A stretch of 45,589 bases of DNA from Psychrobacter glaciei. Its GTDB lineage: Bacteria; Pseudomonadota; Gammaproteobacteria; Pseudomonadales; Moraxellaceae. Both the position numbers and the translations under genes were made by a program. Shown here piece by piece: positions 25,691 through 33,268 of the stretch. A model generated the notes under the pieces. It saw nothing but the letters and a program-made list of their open reading frames with translations. It was not told the origin of the DNA and did not search any database. The stretch spans positions 1 to 45,589 of the forward strand of contig NZ_BMZR01000011.1 of NCBI RefSeq assembly GCF_014652895.1, written 5' to 3'. Numbering within the stretch: position 1 is the stretch's first letter; each line of letters begins with the position of its first letter.

Positions 25691-25722
25691 TATACCGAGA
25701 CTGTCATATACCGAGACTGTCA
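25691..25722. repeat. Tandem duplication of 16 bp
   Basis: TATACCGAGACTGTCA occurs twice head to tail. The sequence is unrelated to the neighbouring five-copy repeat although the unit length is equal. It directly follows the stop codon of the small membrane-peptide frame on the - strand. Confidence 0.9.
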
Positions 25723-25821
25723 TTAGATGAACAGTGTCAGCAGAAAAAGTATCGCTAATATGCTCAATATTACTATCGCCGATAGTAAAGCCCATGTTGT
25801 TTGAGCATGTTTTCTGACCAT
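25723..25821 (-). CDS. Possible small single-TM protein, 32 aa
   Basis: ATG opens a frame MVRKHAQTTW followed by an unbroken hydrophobic stretch of about 21 residues (ALLSAIVILSILAILFLLTLF). A basic N terminus followed by one membrane helix is the typical form of small bacterial membrane proteins. An AGGA lies upstream but with a long 10-nt spacing (AGGACACCATCAAATG). I do not recognise a family. The frame is short enough to arise by chance, though the continuous membrane helix and basic start argue for a gene. Confidence 0.4.
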   Translation of the reverse strand: MVRKHAQTTWALLSAIVILSILAILFLLTLFI

Positions 25822-26021
25822 TTGATGGTGTCCTAAATCATATCAATAGAATATAAGTGCAGTAATTTTGAATATTGAGAACATATCAAGACGCTTCTAA
25901 AGTAAGCGTTTAAATGTCTCATTGAGCCAATATTATTATTAGTTCGACTTACAAATAGAGCAGCCCTTCTTTTGAAGAGCTGTTGGTAAAAGCAAATATG
26001 TCAGTTATCGTTCTATAAAGG

Positions 26022-26795
26022 CTATTTCACCAGCTCAGCATCAAGCCAAGCAAGTGCCTCATTTTCCTGATCGGCAGTAAAGGTTTTGATGTCCACTTTT
26101 GGAAAAACTGGGTTCATCGTTTCAATGAATGTACACATCCAGCGCGGTGCGCCGACGATAGCGTAGCGCTCTAGCTTTTTCATAGCAGCCACTTTCATGG
26201 ATAGTAAGCCGCTGCTGTGTATAAGGATAGAGGGATCGAAACCATCAAAGTTTTTCATTCGGGCAAGCAATCTTACCGTGTCATAATCATTAAGGAATTG
26301 CTCAAGCTTTTGCGTGACGCTTGGCATTTCACTTGAGGACAATACACCGTCCACCTCAAAAGCGAGCACGTTGTCTTTATTCGTAGGCAAGAAATGAATG
26401 GCGCCACGCTTTTCTATAGGCTGCTCGGATTTCTCAGCTGCCCAGCTTAAGGCGTCTGCTTTCTCACTTGAAGAGAATACTTTCATCTCTAACATCGGCA
26501 GTAGTCGATCAGCAATTGAGATAGCCGCTTTCGGCCATTCTTTATCTGACACAAAAGCACATCTCTTAAGCTGCTTTATGTGGCTAAATAGCTCCATGTC
26601 CGCTTTAGTTCCTTCTACTATCGAATTCGCAGTCATGTCCGTCAGCTCTGTGATATCAATATAGAGACCAATTTGATCATGCTCTTGTAGCTTTTTTTCC
26701 AAAACATGACGATATTCTTGTAGGCCTTCGCCAGTCAGCGTTCCATCGAGGGATAGGGCGATGACATGGTCTGGAGCGGTTATTTGTTTTAACAT
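26022..26795 (-). CDS. Tandem SpoIIAA-like (STAS) domain protein
   Basis: A 257-residue soluble protein made of two copies of the SpoIIAA-like fold. Copy 1 covers about 1-118 (VIALSLDGTLTGEG, LYIDITELTDMT, RCAFVSDKEWPKA, VFSSSEKADALSWAAE). Copy 2 covers about 132-255 (VLAFEVDGVLSSSEM, MKNFDGFDPS, RYAIVGAPRWMCTF, TFTADQENEALAWLDAE). The matching order and the closing aLSWAAE / aLAWLDAE show an internal duplication. Members of this family are thought to bind lipids or partner proteins; function here is unknown. It lies 138 bp behind the RND permease on the same strand and may be the last gene of that operon. Confidence 0.85.
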   Translation of the reverse strand: MLKQITAPDHVIALSLDGTLTGEGLQEYRHVLEKKLQEHDQIGLYIDITELTDMTANSIVEGTKADMELFSHIKQLKRCAFVSDKEWPKAAISIADRLLPMLEMKVFSSSEKADALSWAAEKSEQPIEKRGAIHFLPTNKDNVLAFEVDGVLSSSEMPSVTQKLEQFLNDYDTVRLLARMKNFDGFDPSILIHSSGLLSMKVAAMKKLERYAIVGAPRWMCTFIETMNPVFPKVDIKTFTADQENEALAWLDAELVK

Positions 26796-26933
26796 AATTT
26801 TATCCTTATATTATATTTATCAACTTTCAAATTTTGCAAACCCCAGCAGACAGCAGGTATGTTTCATTTGCTATCTGCTAAAGGCTTTGCACGTAAACGC
26901 TCAAGAGAGCGAATGCTTGTATTAAGTAAGTGA

Positions 26934-29900
26934 TTAATCGTGTTCGTTATTTTCTCTTTTCGCTGCGACTGGCTCCAAATTTTTCTCTGGTGGCAGCTCA
27001 ACCAATTTAGCCAGCTTTGGTTTTATCCATAGTTCAAAGTCTTCGATCAACTCATAGACCACGGGTACCAAAATAAGTGATAACAATGTCGAGCTAATCA
27101 GTCCTCCAATGACGGCAATAGCCATAGGCGCACGGAACTCTGATCCTTCGCCCAGTGCTAGCGCGGTAGGAACCATCCCCGCCGCCATGGCTATCGTTGT
27201 CATCACGATTGGACGTACACGCTCACGGCAAGCCGAGAGTAACGCCTCCCTTTGTGATGCGCCTTTATTTTCAGCTTCAATGGTAAATTCAACCAATAAA
27301 ATTGAGTTTTTAGCCGCCAACCCCATGAGCATCAATAAGCCAATCAGTGCTGACAAATCAAGCGAGCTGCCTGCTATCAATAGACCCAAAAAAGCACCCG
27401 CTAGTGATAAAGGTAATGCCGCTAATATCGTAATTGGCTTAAAGAAGCTCTTGAATAACAGCACCATCACCCCGTAGATGAGACCGATACCCGCCAATAT
27501 GGCAATACCAAAGCTAGAAAAAAGCTCATTCATGGTTTCACTATCACCAAAGGCAGGTTGAGTTACGTCAGAGGGTAGGTTCTGGAGAGTATCTAGTTGA
27601 TCAATGGCGGCTGTTGCTTCTCCCAAGGTCACGCCATTGAGCTGTGCTTCGATAGTGGCACGGCGCTTACGATCATAGCGATCAATACGTGATGCACCCG
27701 GTTGGAAACTGAGATCAGCCACTGCTGACAAAGGAACTGAGGTTCCGTTAGATGTGGGTACTTCTAGGTTTCCAAGGGTCTTTAAATCGGTACGTGCGCT
27801 ATCAGGCAAGCGCACACGAATAGGCAAACGCTGATCACCTGTATTGAATTTGGCAGTATTGGAATCGACATCACCAAGGGTGGCGACACGAATCACTGAG
27901 CCAAGCGTACTAGAGGTAATACCCAGACGAGCTGCTTCAGCTGGTTTGGGCGTTATAATCAGCTCCGAGCTGGGTCTAGGTGTCACTTGATGCACATTAC
28001 TAAGCTCGGCAAGCTCACGCATTTCGCGTTCAAGCTTGAGAGTCGATTCAGATAACGCATCAGCGTTTTCACTGGCTAAAACAATTTGTAGCGTGGTACT
28101 ACCGCCGCCGCCAGCCTGACCAAAACCGATACGCACGTCAGGAACACTCAGCAATAGAGCACCTAGTGAGCTTTGGAAAGATTGTGTTGATTGTGATCTT
28201 TCTTCTGTAAGCAGTACCGTTGCTTGCCCAGAGCTCACATCACCATTACTAGAGTTTGAACCGATCGAGGTAAATACTGTTTTTATCTCGTCTAAAGCAA
28301 GCAATTTTTTGGTTAGGACATCATTACTACGGCGCATGTCATCCAAGGTTGCCCCAGGCGCGCCTTCAATAGACAGTTGAACAATACCGTTATCTTGTGG
28401 AGGTGTCACACCTGTTGGTAGCAGAGTGGCTAGAAAAACAGAGCCGCCGAGTAGCAATCCAGCTAGACCAAGTGATGTCCAACGGTACACGAGCGCAAGA
28501 TCTAGCACTGTGCGGTAAATACCTTTAAAGGGTTTTGGTTCATGTGGTTTGGTTGATGGCTTTAATAAATAGGCAGCCATTAAAGGAGTCAACAAGCGAG
28601 CGACTAACAGTGAAAACAATACTGAAATAGCAACCGTAAAACCGAATTCTTTAAAGAACTGACCGGCAAAACCACCCATCAATGATACTGGTAAAAATAC
28701 AACGACAATCGTTGCTGTGGTTGCTACTACTGCCAGCCCAATTTCATCTGCCCCTACCAATGAAGCCTCATAGGGGCTTTGACCTGTTTCAATACGCTTT
28801 TGAATATTTTCTATCTCAACGATCGCATCATCGACCAAGATACCAATAACCAACGTTAGAGCGAGTAGGGTAATCATGTTTAAGCTAAAACCCATCCAGC
28901 TCATCACCGCAAAGGTCGGAATGAGAGAAATCGGCATCGCTGCAGCGGCAATGAGCGTCGCGCGCCAGTTACGTAAAAACAGAAATACTACGATGGCGGC
29001 AAGCAACATCCCTTCTATCAAAGCGCTCAGAGTAGCCGTAAAACTATTTTGTGTACTGGTAGCTGTCGATACAATGCGCTCAAATTTTACATCAGGATAG
29101 TCTTTTGCCAACTGGCTAGTGGCGCTAGCAATGGCATCTGCTACCGCAACATCAGAGGCAGCTTTGGTTTTTTTGACTTGAAAGCCAACGACCGATTGAC
29201 CGTTTAGAGAAGCAAATCCACGTCTTTCGGCTGCACCACTAGAGACCGTGGCAACATCAGAGAGCTGAACAGTATTGCCACTGATACTAGGGATGACCAA
29301 GTTATTTAGTGCTTGTACCGATTCGGCCGCGCCAAGTACGCGCACTGTTTGTTCGCGCTCACCAATTTCAGAACGTCCACCAGGCACATCGGTGCTTGAT
29401 GTTCGTAATGCATCATTGATATTGGGCGCTGTCAAACCTAATGCTTGCAGACGATTGGGGTCGAGTGTGACATTAATCTCTCGGTTGATGCCACCAACCA
29501 AATCGACTTGTGCGACCCCTTCTTGCGTAATTAACTGACGCGCGACGGTATCCTCTACAAACCAGCTAAGCTCGACATCCGTCATCGTTTCGGTAGAGAC
29601 GGCATACGTGACGATAGGTGCTGAGTCTATATCAAAACGCTGTACGATAGGTTCTTCAATACTAGACGGCAGACTGCTTCTGATGCGATCAATAGCTGAA
29701 CGAACTTCGTCCGTTGCTTTTTGTGCATCTTCACCAATTTCGAACTCAATCGTACTGGATGACAAGCCCTGTGTGACAACGGATTGCACATGTTTGACGC
29801 CAGAGACATTGGATACGGCAGCTTCAACGGTACGAGTAATCTGAGTTTCAACTTCGCTTGCTGCTGCACCTGATAAGGTAACGCTTACTTGGACAATCGG

Positions 29901-30032
29901 AAATGAGACGTCTGGATAAAGTTTAATAGGGAGAGCGCGGTAACCGCTCATCCCTGCAATCATGAGTACAATGAATAGGAGGACAACTGGGATTGGGTTG
30001 CGAATTGCCCATGCCGAAATGTGCAAATTCAT
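26934..30032 (-). CDS. RND efflux permease (system 2)
   Basis: A 1032-residue RND transporter with the same plan as system 1: first TM helix (about 12-30), two periplasmic loops and two TM clusters. The proton-relay pair lies in GILVDDAIVEIENI (about 400). MGGFAGQFFKEFG and AAKNSILLVEFTIEAE are the other family motifs. It overlaps the adaptor by 4 bp, so the two are co-translated. It belongs to the tetR-mipA-adaptor-permease cluster and is probably induced when the repressor releases its sites. Substrate unknown. No outer-membrane channel of the TolC type lies in this cluster; a shared one elsewhere is likely needed. Confidence 0.94.
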   Translation of the reverse strand: MNLHISAWAIRNPIPVVLLFIVLMIAGMSGYRALPIKLYPDVSFPIVQVSVTLSGAAASEVETQITRTVEAAVSNVSGVKHVQSVVTQGLSSSTIEFEIGEDAQKATDEVRSAIDRIRSSLPSSIEEPIVQRFDIDSAPIVTYAVSTETMTDVELSWFVEDTVARQLITQEGVAQVDLVGGINREINVTLDPNRLQALGLTAPNINDALRTSSTDVPGGRSEIGEREQTVRVLGAAESVQALNNLVIPSISGNTVQLSDVATVSSGAAERRGFASLNGQSVVGFQVKKTKAASDVAVADAIASATSQLAKDYPDVKFERIVSTATSTQNSFTATLSALIEGMLLAAIVVFLFLRNWRATLIAAAAMPISLIPTFAVMSWMGFSLNMITLLALTLVIGILVDDAIVEIENIQKRIETGQSPYEASLVGADEIGLAVVATTATIVVVFLPVSLMGGFAGQFFKEFGFTVAISVLFSLLVARLLTPLMAAYLLKPSTKPHEPKPFKGIYRTVLDLALVYRWTSLGLAGLLLGGSVFLATLLPTGVTPPQDNGIVQLSIEGAPGATLDDMRRSNDVLTKKLLALDEIKTVFTSIGSNSSNGDVSSGQATVLLTEERSQSTQSFQSSLGALLLSVPDVRIGFGQAGGGGSTTLQIVLASENADALSESTLKLEREMRELAELSNVHQVTPRPSSELIITPKPAEAARLGITSSTLGSVIRVATLGDVDSNTAKFNTGDQRLPIRVRLPDSARTDLKTLGNLEVPTSNGTSVPLSAVADLSFQPGASRIDRYDRKRRATIEAQLNGVTLGEATAAIDQLDTLQNLPSDVTQPAFGDSETMNELFSSFGIAILAGIGLIYGVMVLLFKSFFKPITILAALPLSLAGAFLGLLIAGSSLDLSALIGLLMLMGLAAKNSILLVEFTIEAENKGASQREALLSACRERVRPIVMTTIAMAAGMVPTALALGEGSEFRAPMAIAVIGGLISSTLLSLILVPVVYELIEDFELWIKPKLAKLVELPPEKNLEPVAAKRENNEHD

Positions 30033-31165
30033 GGTGTCACCTTCGTGGCTGGTGCAACCTTGTCTGATACAGCGTCAGGCTCATTTGCTTTATTGATTGG
30101 ATTGACTGCATCACCATTCAATAAGAAAGCACCACCGCCAAGTGCAACACGAGTACCGACGGCTGGTCCGTTTTTGATTTCAACAAAACCATCGGTTCGA
30201 GCGCCAGTTTCTACCACAACACGCCGCGCCAAATTGTCTTTATCAATGACGATTAATAGCGCACCACTGGCCTCAAACTGTACGGCTTTTTCAGGGACAG
30301 CAGGGACAGGTGTAGAAACCTGCTGAAAAACAACTTTCGCATAACCACCCGCTCTTAGCTCAGGGTGGGTTGGAAGCTGTACCCGCACATGACCCAGTTT
30401 CGTTTCTGGATCGATACGAGGTGATAGTAGTCTCACTTTACCTTGTAACTCAGCGCCCGATGGTAATATGACCGTTGCAGCTTGACCAATAGTAATAGTA
30501 GCAAGATCATCTTCAGGTACTTCAGCATCCATTTCAATTAAGCTATCGCTGGCAAGACGAAACATAGGTTGCGACTGCCCCGAGACATCTCCAAGACGCA
30601 CGATGCGCTCAAGTACAAACCCATTTACTGGAGAGCGTACTTCCATAAGGTTGCGCTGTGTTTGTAATTCATTTAATTGGGCTTGAGCTACCTCAACCCC
30701 AGCATCTGCATTCTTCGCTTTAGCCACTCGGGTCGCAATCTCTTCCTCTGAAAATGCACCGATGTCCTCATAGCCTTTGATGCGATCAGCTTCAGCGCTT
30801 GACTGGTTTGCAAGGGTTTTAGCTTGAGTAAGATTGGCTTCCGCTTGAGCAATTTTGGCTAAGAGTAGACTTGGATCAAGACGAGCCAATACCTGATTTT
30901 TCTTAACGGTTGACCCTTCATCGACCAGCAATTCAGCTACTCGATAGCCTGATATCTCGGAACCAACTGCCACTTCTTGGCGCGGTAACAGTAATCCAGA
31001 AGCAGTCACACTTCCAGTCATAGGACGTAATATGACCGTATCTACGCTAACCGTCCGAATACTCGATTCTTCCGACTTGGTATCGATAACCTCAGGTTCT
31101 TTTGAACATGCCGCTGTCAAAGCCAGTACGACACTAAGGGGGAAAGCCCAGTATTTAATATTCAT
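30029..31165 (-). CDS. RND efflux periplasmic adaptor lipoprotein (system 2)
   Basis: A 378-residue membrane fusion protein. The lipobox LTAAC (Cys20) indicates lipid anchoring in the inner membrane, unlike the TM-anchored adaptor of system 1. Lipoyl halves are visible (VAVGSEISGYRVAELLVDEGSTVKKNQVLARLD, about 66-97, and VRSPVNGFVLERIVRLGDVSGQSQPMF). Between them is a helical hairpin (about 98-165), and beta-barrel and membrane-proximal domains follow. The 4-bp overlap with the permease start is seen directly. A gap of 146 bp separates it from mipA, so a weak internal promoter is possible. Confidence 0.93.
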   Translation of the reverse strand: MNIKYWAFPLSVVLALTAACSKEPEVIDTKSEESSIRTVSVDTVILRPMTGSVTASGLLLPRQEVAVGSEISGYRVAELLVDEGSTVKKNQVLARLDPSLLLAKIAQAEANLTQAKTLANQSSAEADRIKGYEDIGAFSEEEIATRVAKAKNADAGVEVAQAQLNELQTQRNLMEVRSPVNGFVLERIVRLGDVSGQSQPMFRLASDSLIEMDAEVPEDDLATITIGQAATVILPSGAELQGKVRLLSPRIDPETKLGHVRVQLPTHPELRAGGYAKVVFQQVSTPVPAVPEKAVQFEASGALLIVIDKDNLARRVVVETGARTDGFVEIKNGPAVGTRVALGGGAFLLNGDAVNPINKANEPDAVSDKVAPATKVTP

Positions 31166-31311
31166 TGTAATTCTCTATGTTTTGCTATGTTTTAGGGCTT
31201 ATCGGGATGTACTATTACAACCACCTATTAGTGCCTGAAGTAACTGCTCTGAGCGTTGTAGCACATCAAATCTAACGCCTGTTGTTGCTAAAAATATCAT
31301 TAGCTTTTTTA

Positions 31312-32121
31312 TCAGAATTTGTAGCCGACACTAGCGCCTACGAGACCACCAGTACGTGATGTGGTAATTGGGCTATCCGCCGCTTCACTACCTAATTGAT
31401 AAACACCAGCATTTAACGTTGAAAACACTTTCGGTGTATAGATATGAGTCCAAGAGGCACCCACACCATAACGTCTGATACCAGCACTGGCATCATAAGT
31501 AGCAAGGCCAGAGCTATTCGATTGCTCTGGTGTGACACCCAAATACCCCTCCATGATGTCTTGATCCGCCCAATTTATAGAGGCATCAAAATTGAGGCTG
31601 TCTTTAGGGCCTAAAGGTAGCGCATAACCAACCCCTAATTTAAGTTCAGTGCCACTTACATCGCCACCTAAGCCTTGCTTAATGGTGCTATTCACAGAAA
31701 ATGGCTTTAGATCCCATTTCACAAAAGCGCCTAAATTGGCGCTTGGATCAATGTCACCAAGTCCTTTTAAGCGTTCGTGGTCGCTCTCGTCACGCCCAGG
31801 TTGGTAAGAAAGAACAGGCCCGATAGATAAACCCTTTTTGGTCGATAAGTCATAGCCTATGCCGCCAAGCGCACCCGCAAAAAAACGACCATTACGATAA
31901 TTAAGCAGTGGTAAGACACTGGTCTTATAATCTTCTGACCCCTCATATTCTGGTGAGTAAGCCAAACCAGCACCCACTGTGAAATTCGACTCATTTTTAT
32001 TACTGGCGTTCGATTCTGACTGAGCGATAGCCGTCGTACTCATTCCTAGAGTGGCGAGTACCAGTAGTGTAATAGCAGATGGGTACAGTGAGTTTTTTAA
32101 GCTTTTTGCACGCGGGTTCAT
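31312..32121 (-). CDS. MipA/OmpV family outer-membrane protein
   Basis: A 269-residue outer-membrane beta-barrel protein. The signal peptide is clear (basic start, hydrophobic ITLLVLATLGMSTTAIA, cleavage near AIA-QS at about 33). The mature start FTVGAGLAYSPEYEGSEDY is the family hallmark, and the last strand ends VGASVGYKF with the terminal Phe expected for barrel assembly. Family members interact with murein enzymes or bind small ligands and metals. Here it lies between tetR and an RND adaptor, with two likely TetR sites directly upstream. It could take part in envelope adaptation with the pump; whether it can act as the exit channel is doubtful. Confidence 0.92.
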   Translation of the reverse strand: MNPRAKSLKNSLYPSAITLLVLATLGMSTTAIAQSESNASNKNESNFTVGAGLAYSPEYEGSEDYKTSVLPLLNYRNGRFFAGALGGIGYDLSTKKGLSIGPVLSYQPGRDESDHERLKGLGDIDPSANLGAFVKWDLKPFSVNSTIKQGLGGDVSGTELKLGVGYALPLGPKDSLNFDASINWADQDIMEGYLGVTPEQSNSSGLATYDASAGIRRYGVGASWTHIYTPKVFSTLNAGVYQLGSEAADSPITTSRTGGLVGASVGYKF

Positions 32122-32139
32122 GATTGATTTCTCTTTTAA

Positions 32140-32168
32140 GACTGCTGGTCTATATATGACTGTTGGTC
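32140..32168 (-). promoter_or_regulatory. Likely TetR operator pair and promoter of mipA operon
   Basis: Two 11-bp sites GACTGCTGGTC (32140-32150) and GACTGTTGGTC (32158-32168) fit GAC-N5-GTC, 18 bp centre to centre. On the - strand a TATATA (32151-32156) lies between them, with TTACCT 18 bp further upstream, giving a plausible promoter that the sites would block. The mipA start is 19 bp away. Confidence 0.65.
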
Positions 32169-32237
32169 ACGGTTAGGTAAAAAAAAGCGTGTATAGGTCG
32201 GCGTGCTAAAAATTTAAAATGGGGTTAATAGTGTTAC

Positions 32238-32882
32238 TTAGTCTTTAGTCTGCGGGATAGGCTGGTTATGATGTACCAATCCAGCGATCATAAAACTCGT
32301 TACTTCTTCCAAATGTTGCTCATGATCAATGTCGCCAAGATAACCGCTCCATATGAGCTGTATCGCACCCCAAAACATTGACTGGAGGCCAAAAATTAGC
32401 AGATTGATCGGTTTGTTTGGAAACAAGCCCTGTTCAATACCTTCAACCATAAGTTGGTGGGTAAAAATACTGACTCGCGATTCAGCTTCTTGCATCTCGG
32501 TCAGTAAATTACTAGGCAGTTGCGCGCGAAATTCAGCTCGGCTGCAAAACATGAATACTCGATGCAGCTCTTTACTAGATAAGTGCATCTCCCATGCCGC
32601 GCGAATATAACAGCGAAGCCGGTCGAGCACAGGCATCGACTGATCGAGAAGACCTATTTCACTTGCCATGCGTTTTTGAAAGCGAATGGCGAGTCGCACA
32701 TAAATCTCATTCTTACTTTCAAAATGCTTATAAATAGTGCCTTTACCGACCTCAGATTTTTTTGCAATCTGCTCAACAGTGACTTGTTCCCAGTCATCTG
32801 ACCCAAACAGACTCAAAGCGGCATCGAGAATTTCCTGACCGCGTTGTTCGAATTCGCGAATCTTGCGCTCTTGAATACCCAT
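32238..32882 (-). CDS. TetR/AcrR family transcriptional repressor
   Basis: A 214-residue regulator. The N-terminal DNA-binding domain (about 10-60) has ILDAALSLFGSDDWEQVTVEQIAKKSEVGKGTIYKHFESKNEIY, with recognition helix around GKGTIYKHF. The rest is the helical ligand-binding and dimerisation part (about 65-205). It stands first in the cluster tetR-mipA-adaptor-permease, all on the - strand, and related paired sites lie before tetR itself and before mipA. It most likely represses both its own gene and the efflux genes. The inducer is unknown. Confidence 0.93.
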   Translation of the reverse strand: MGIQERKIREFEQRGQEILDAALSLFGSDDWEQVTVEQIAKKSEVGKGTIYKHFESKNEIYVRLAIRFQKRMASEIGLLDQSMPVLDRLRCYIRAAWEMHLSSKELHRVFMFCSRAEFRAQLPSNLLTEMQEAESRVSIFTHQLMVEGIEQGLFPNKPINLLIFGLQSMFWGAIQLIWSGYLGDIDHEQHLEEVTSFMIAGLVHHNQPIPQTKD

Positions 32883-32904
32883 AATCTACACCTATTCATG
32901 TTGT

Positions 32905-32934
32905 GACTGCTGGTCATTGTATAGACTGGCAGTC
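32905..32934 (-). promoter_or_regulatory. Likely TetR operator pair in front of tetR
   Basis: GACTGCTGGTC (32905-32915) and GACTGGCAGTC (32924-32934) again fit GAC-N5-GTC, 19 bp centre to centre. The whole forms a larger imperfect palindrome. A TATACA -10 box for tetR (32918-32923, - strand) lies between the two sites. This indicates autoregulation. Confidence 0.65.
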
Positions 32935-33027
32935 ATAGTAACAAGTATTTCTACAAAAATGAATATATATATTTATCATTTTTTTGAAGAGAAGCCTTCG
33001 ATCTCATCGAGATAGTGAACGCTGATT

Positions 33028-33090
33028 GATTAGGGCGTGTTGAACATTCGCGAGTCAGTGCCATGGTCGAATGTTCAACACGCCCTAATC
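33028..33090. repeat. Short perfect inverted-repeat element (mini-MITE)
   Basis: Two perfect 23-bp arms (GATTAGGGCGTGTTGAACATTCG and its complement, in full 33028-33050 and 33068-33090) enclose 17 bp. Within TA borders the element is 53 bp. Its end combines the GGGCGTGT start of MITE-A/B with the GTTGAACATTC of MITE-C. Confidence 0.8.
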
Positions 33091-33144
33091 TCTTTCAAGT
33101 TCAAGTTTACAGATTTTATAGTAGAGGTCAGTTTTTTGAACGCA

Positions 33145-33183
33145 TAAAAAACCCCTGCTATTGAATCGAAAATAGCAGGGGTG
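33145..33183 (-). terminator. Terminator of glmU-glmS
   Basis: A perfect 12-bp stem (ACCCCTGCTATT / AATAGCAGGGGT) with an 8-nt loop. Read on the - strand it is followed by TTTTTTA. It lies 86 nt beyond the glmS stop. Confidence 0.9.
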
Positions 33184-33201
33184 AATATGTAAGCAAGAGG
33201 C

Positions 33202-33237
33202 TGATACTTTATTACTCAGTATGATACTTTATTACTC
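33202..33237. repeat. Direct repeat of 16 bp behind glmS
   Basis: TGATACTTTATTACTC occurs at 33202-33217 and 33222-33237, with a 20-bp period. It lies in the transcribed 3' trailer of glmS, before the terminator. Confidence 0.75.
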
Positions 33238-33268
33238 GCAGACAATTTTTACTATCTAAACGTAAAAA

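Noticed and set aside
25554..25722. CRISPR-like array
   Set aside because: The 16-bp repeats are head to tail without spacers, and no cas genes are present.
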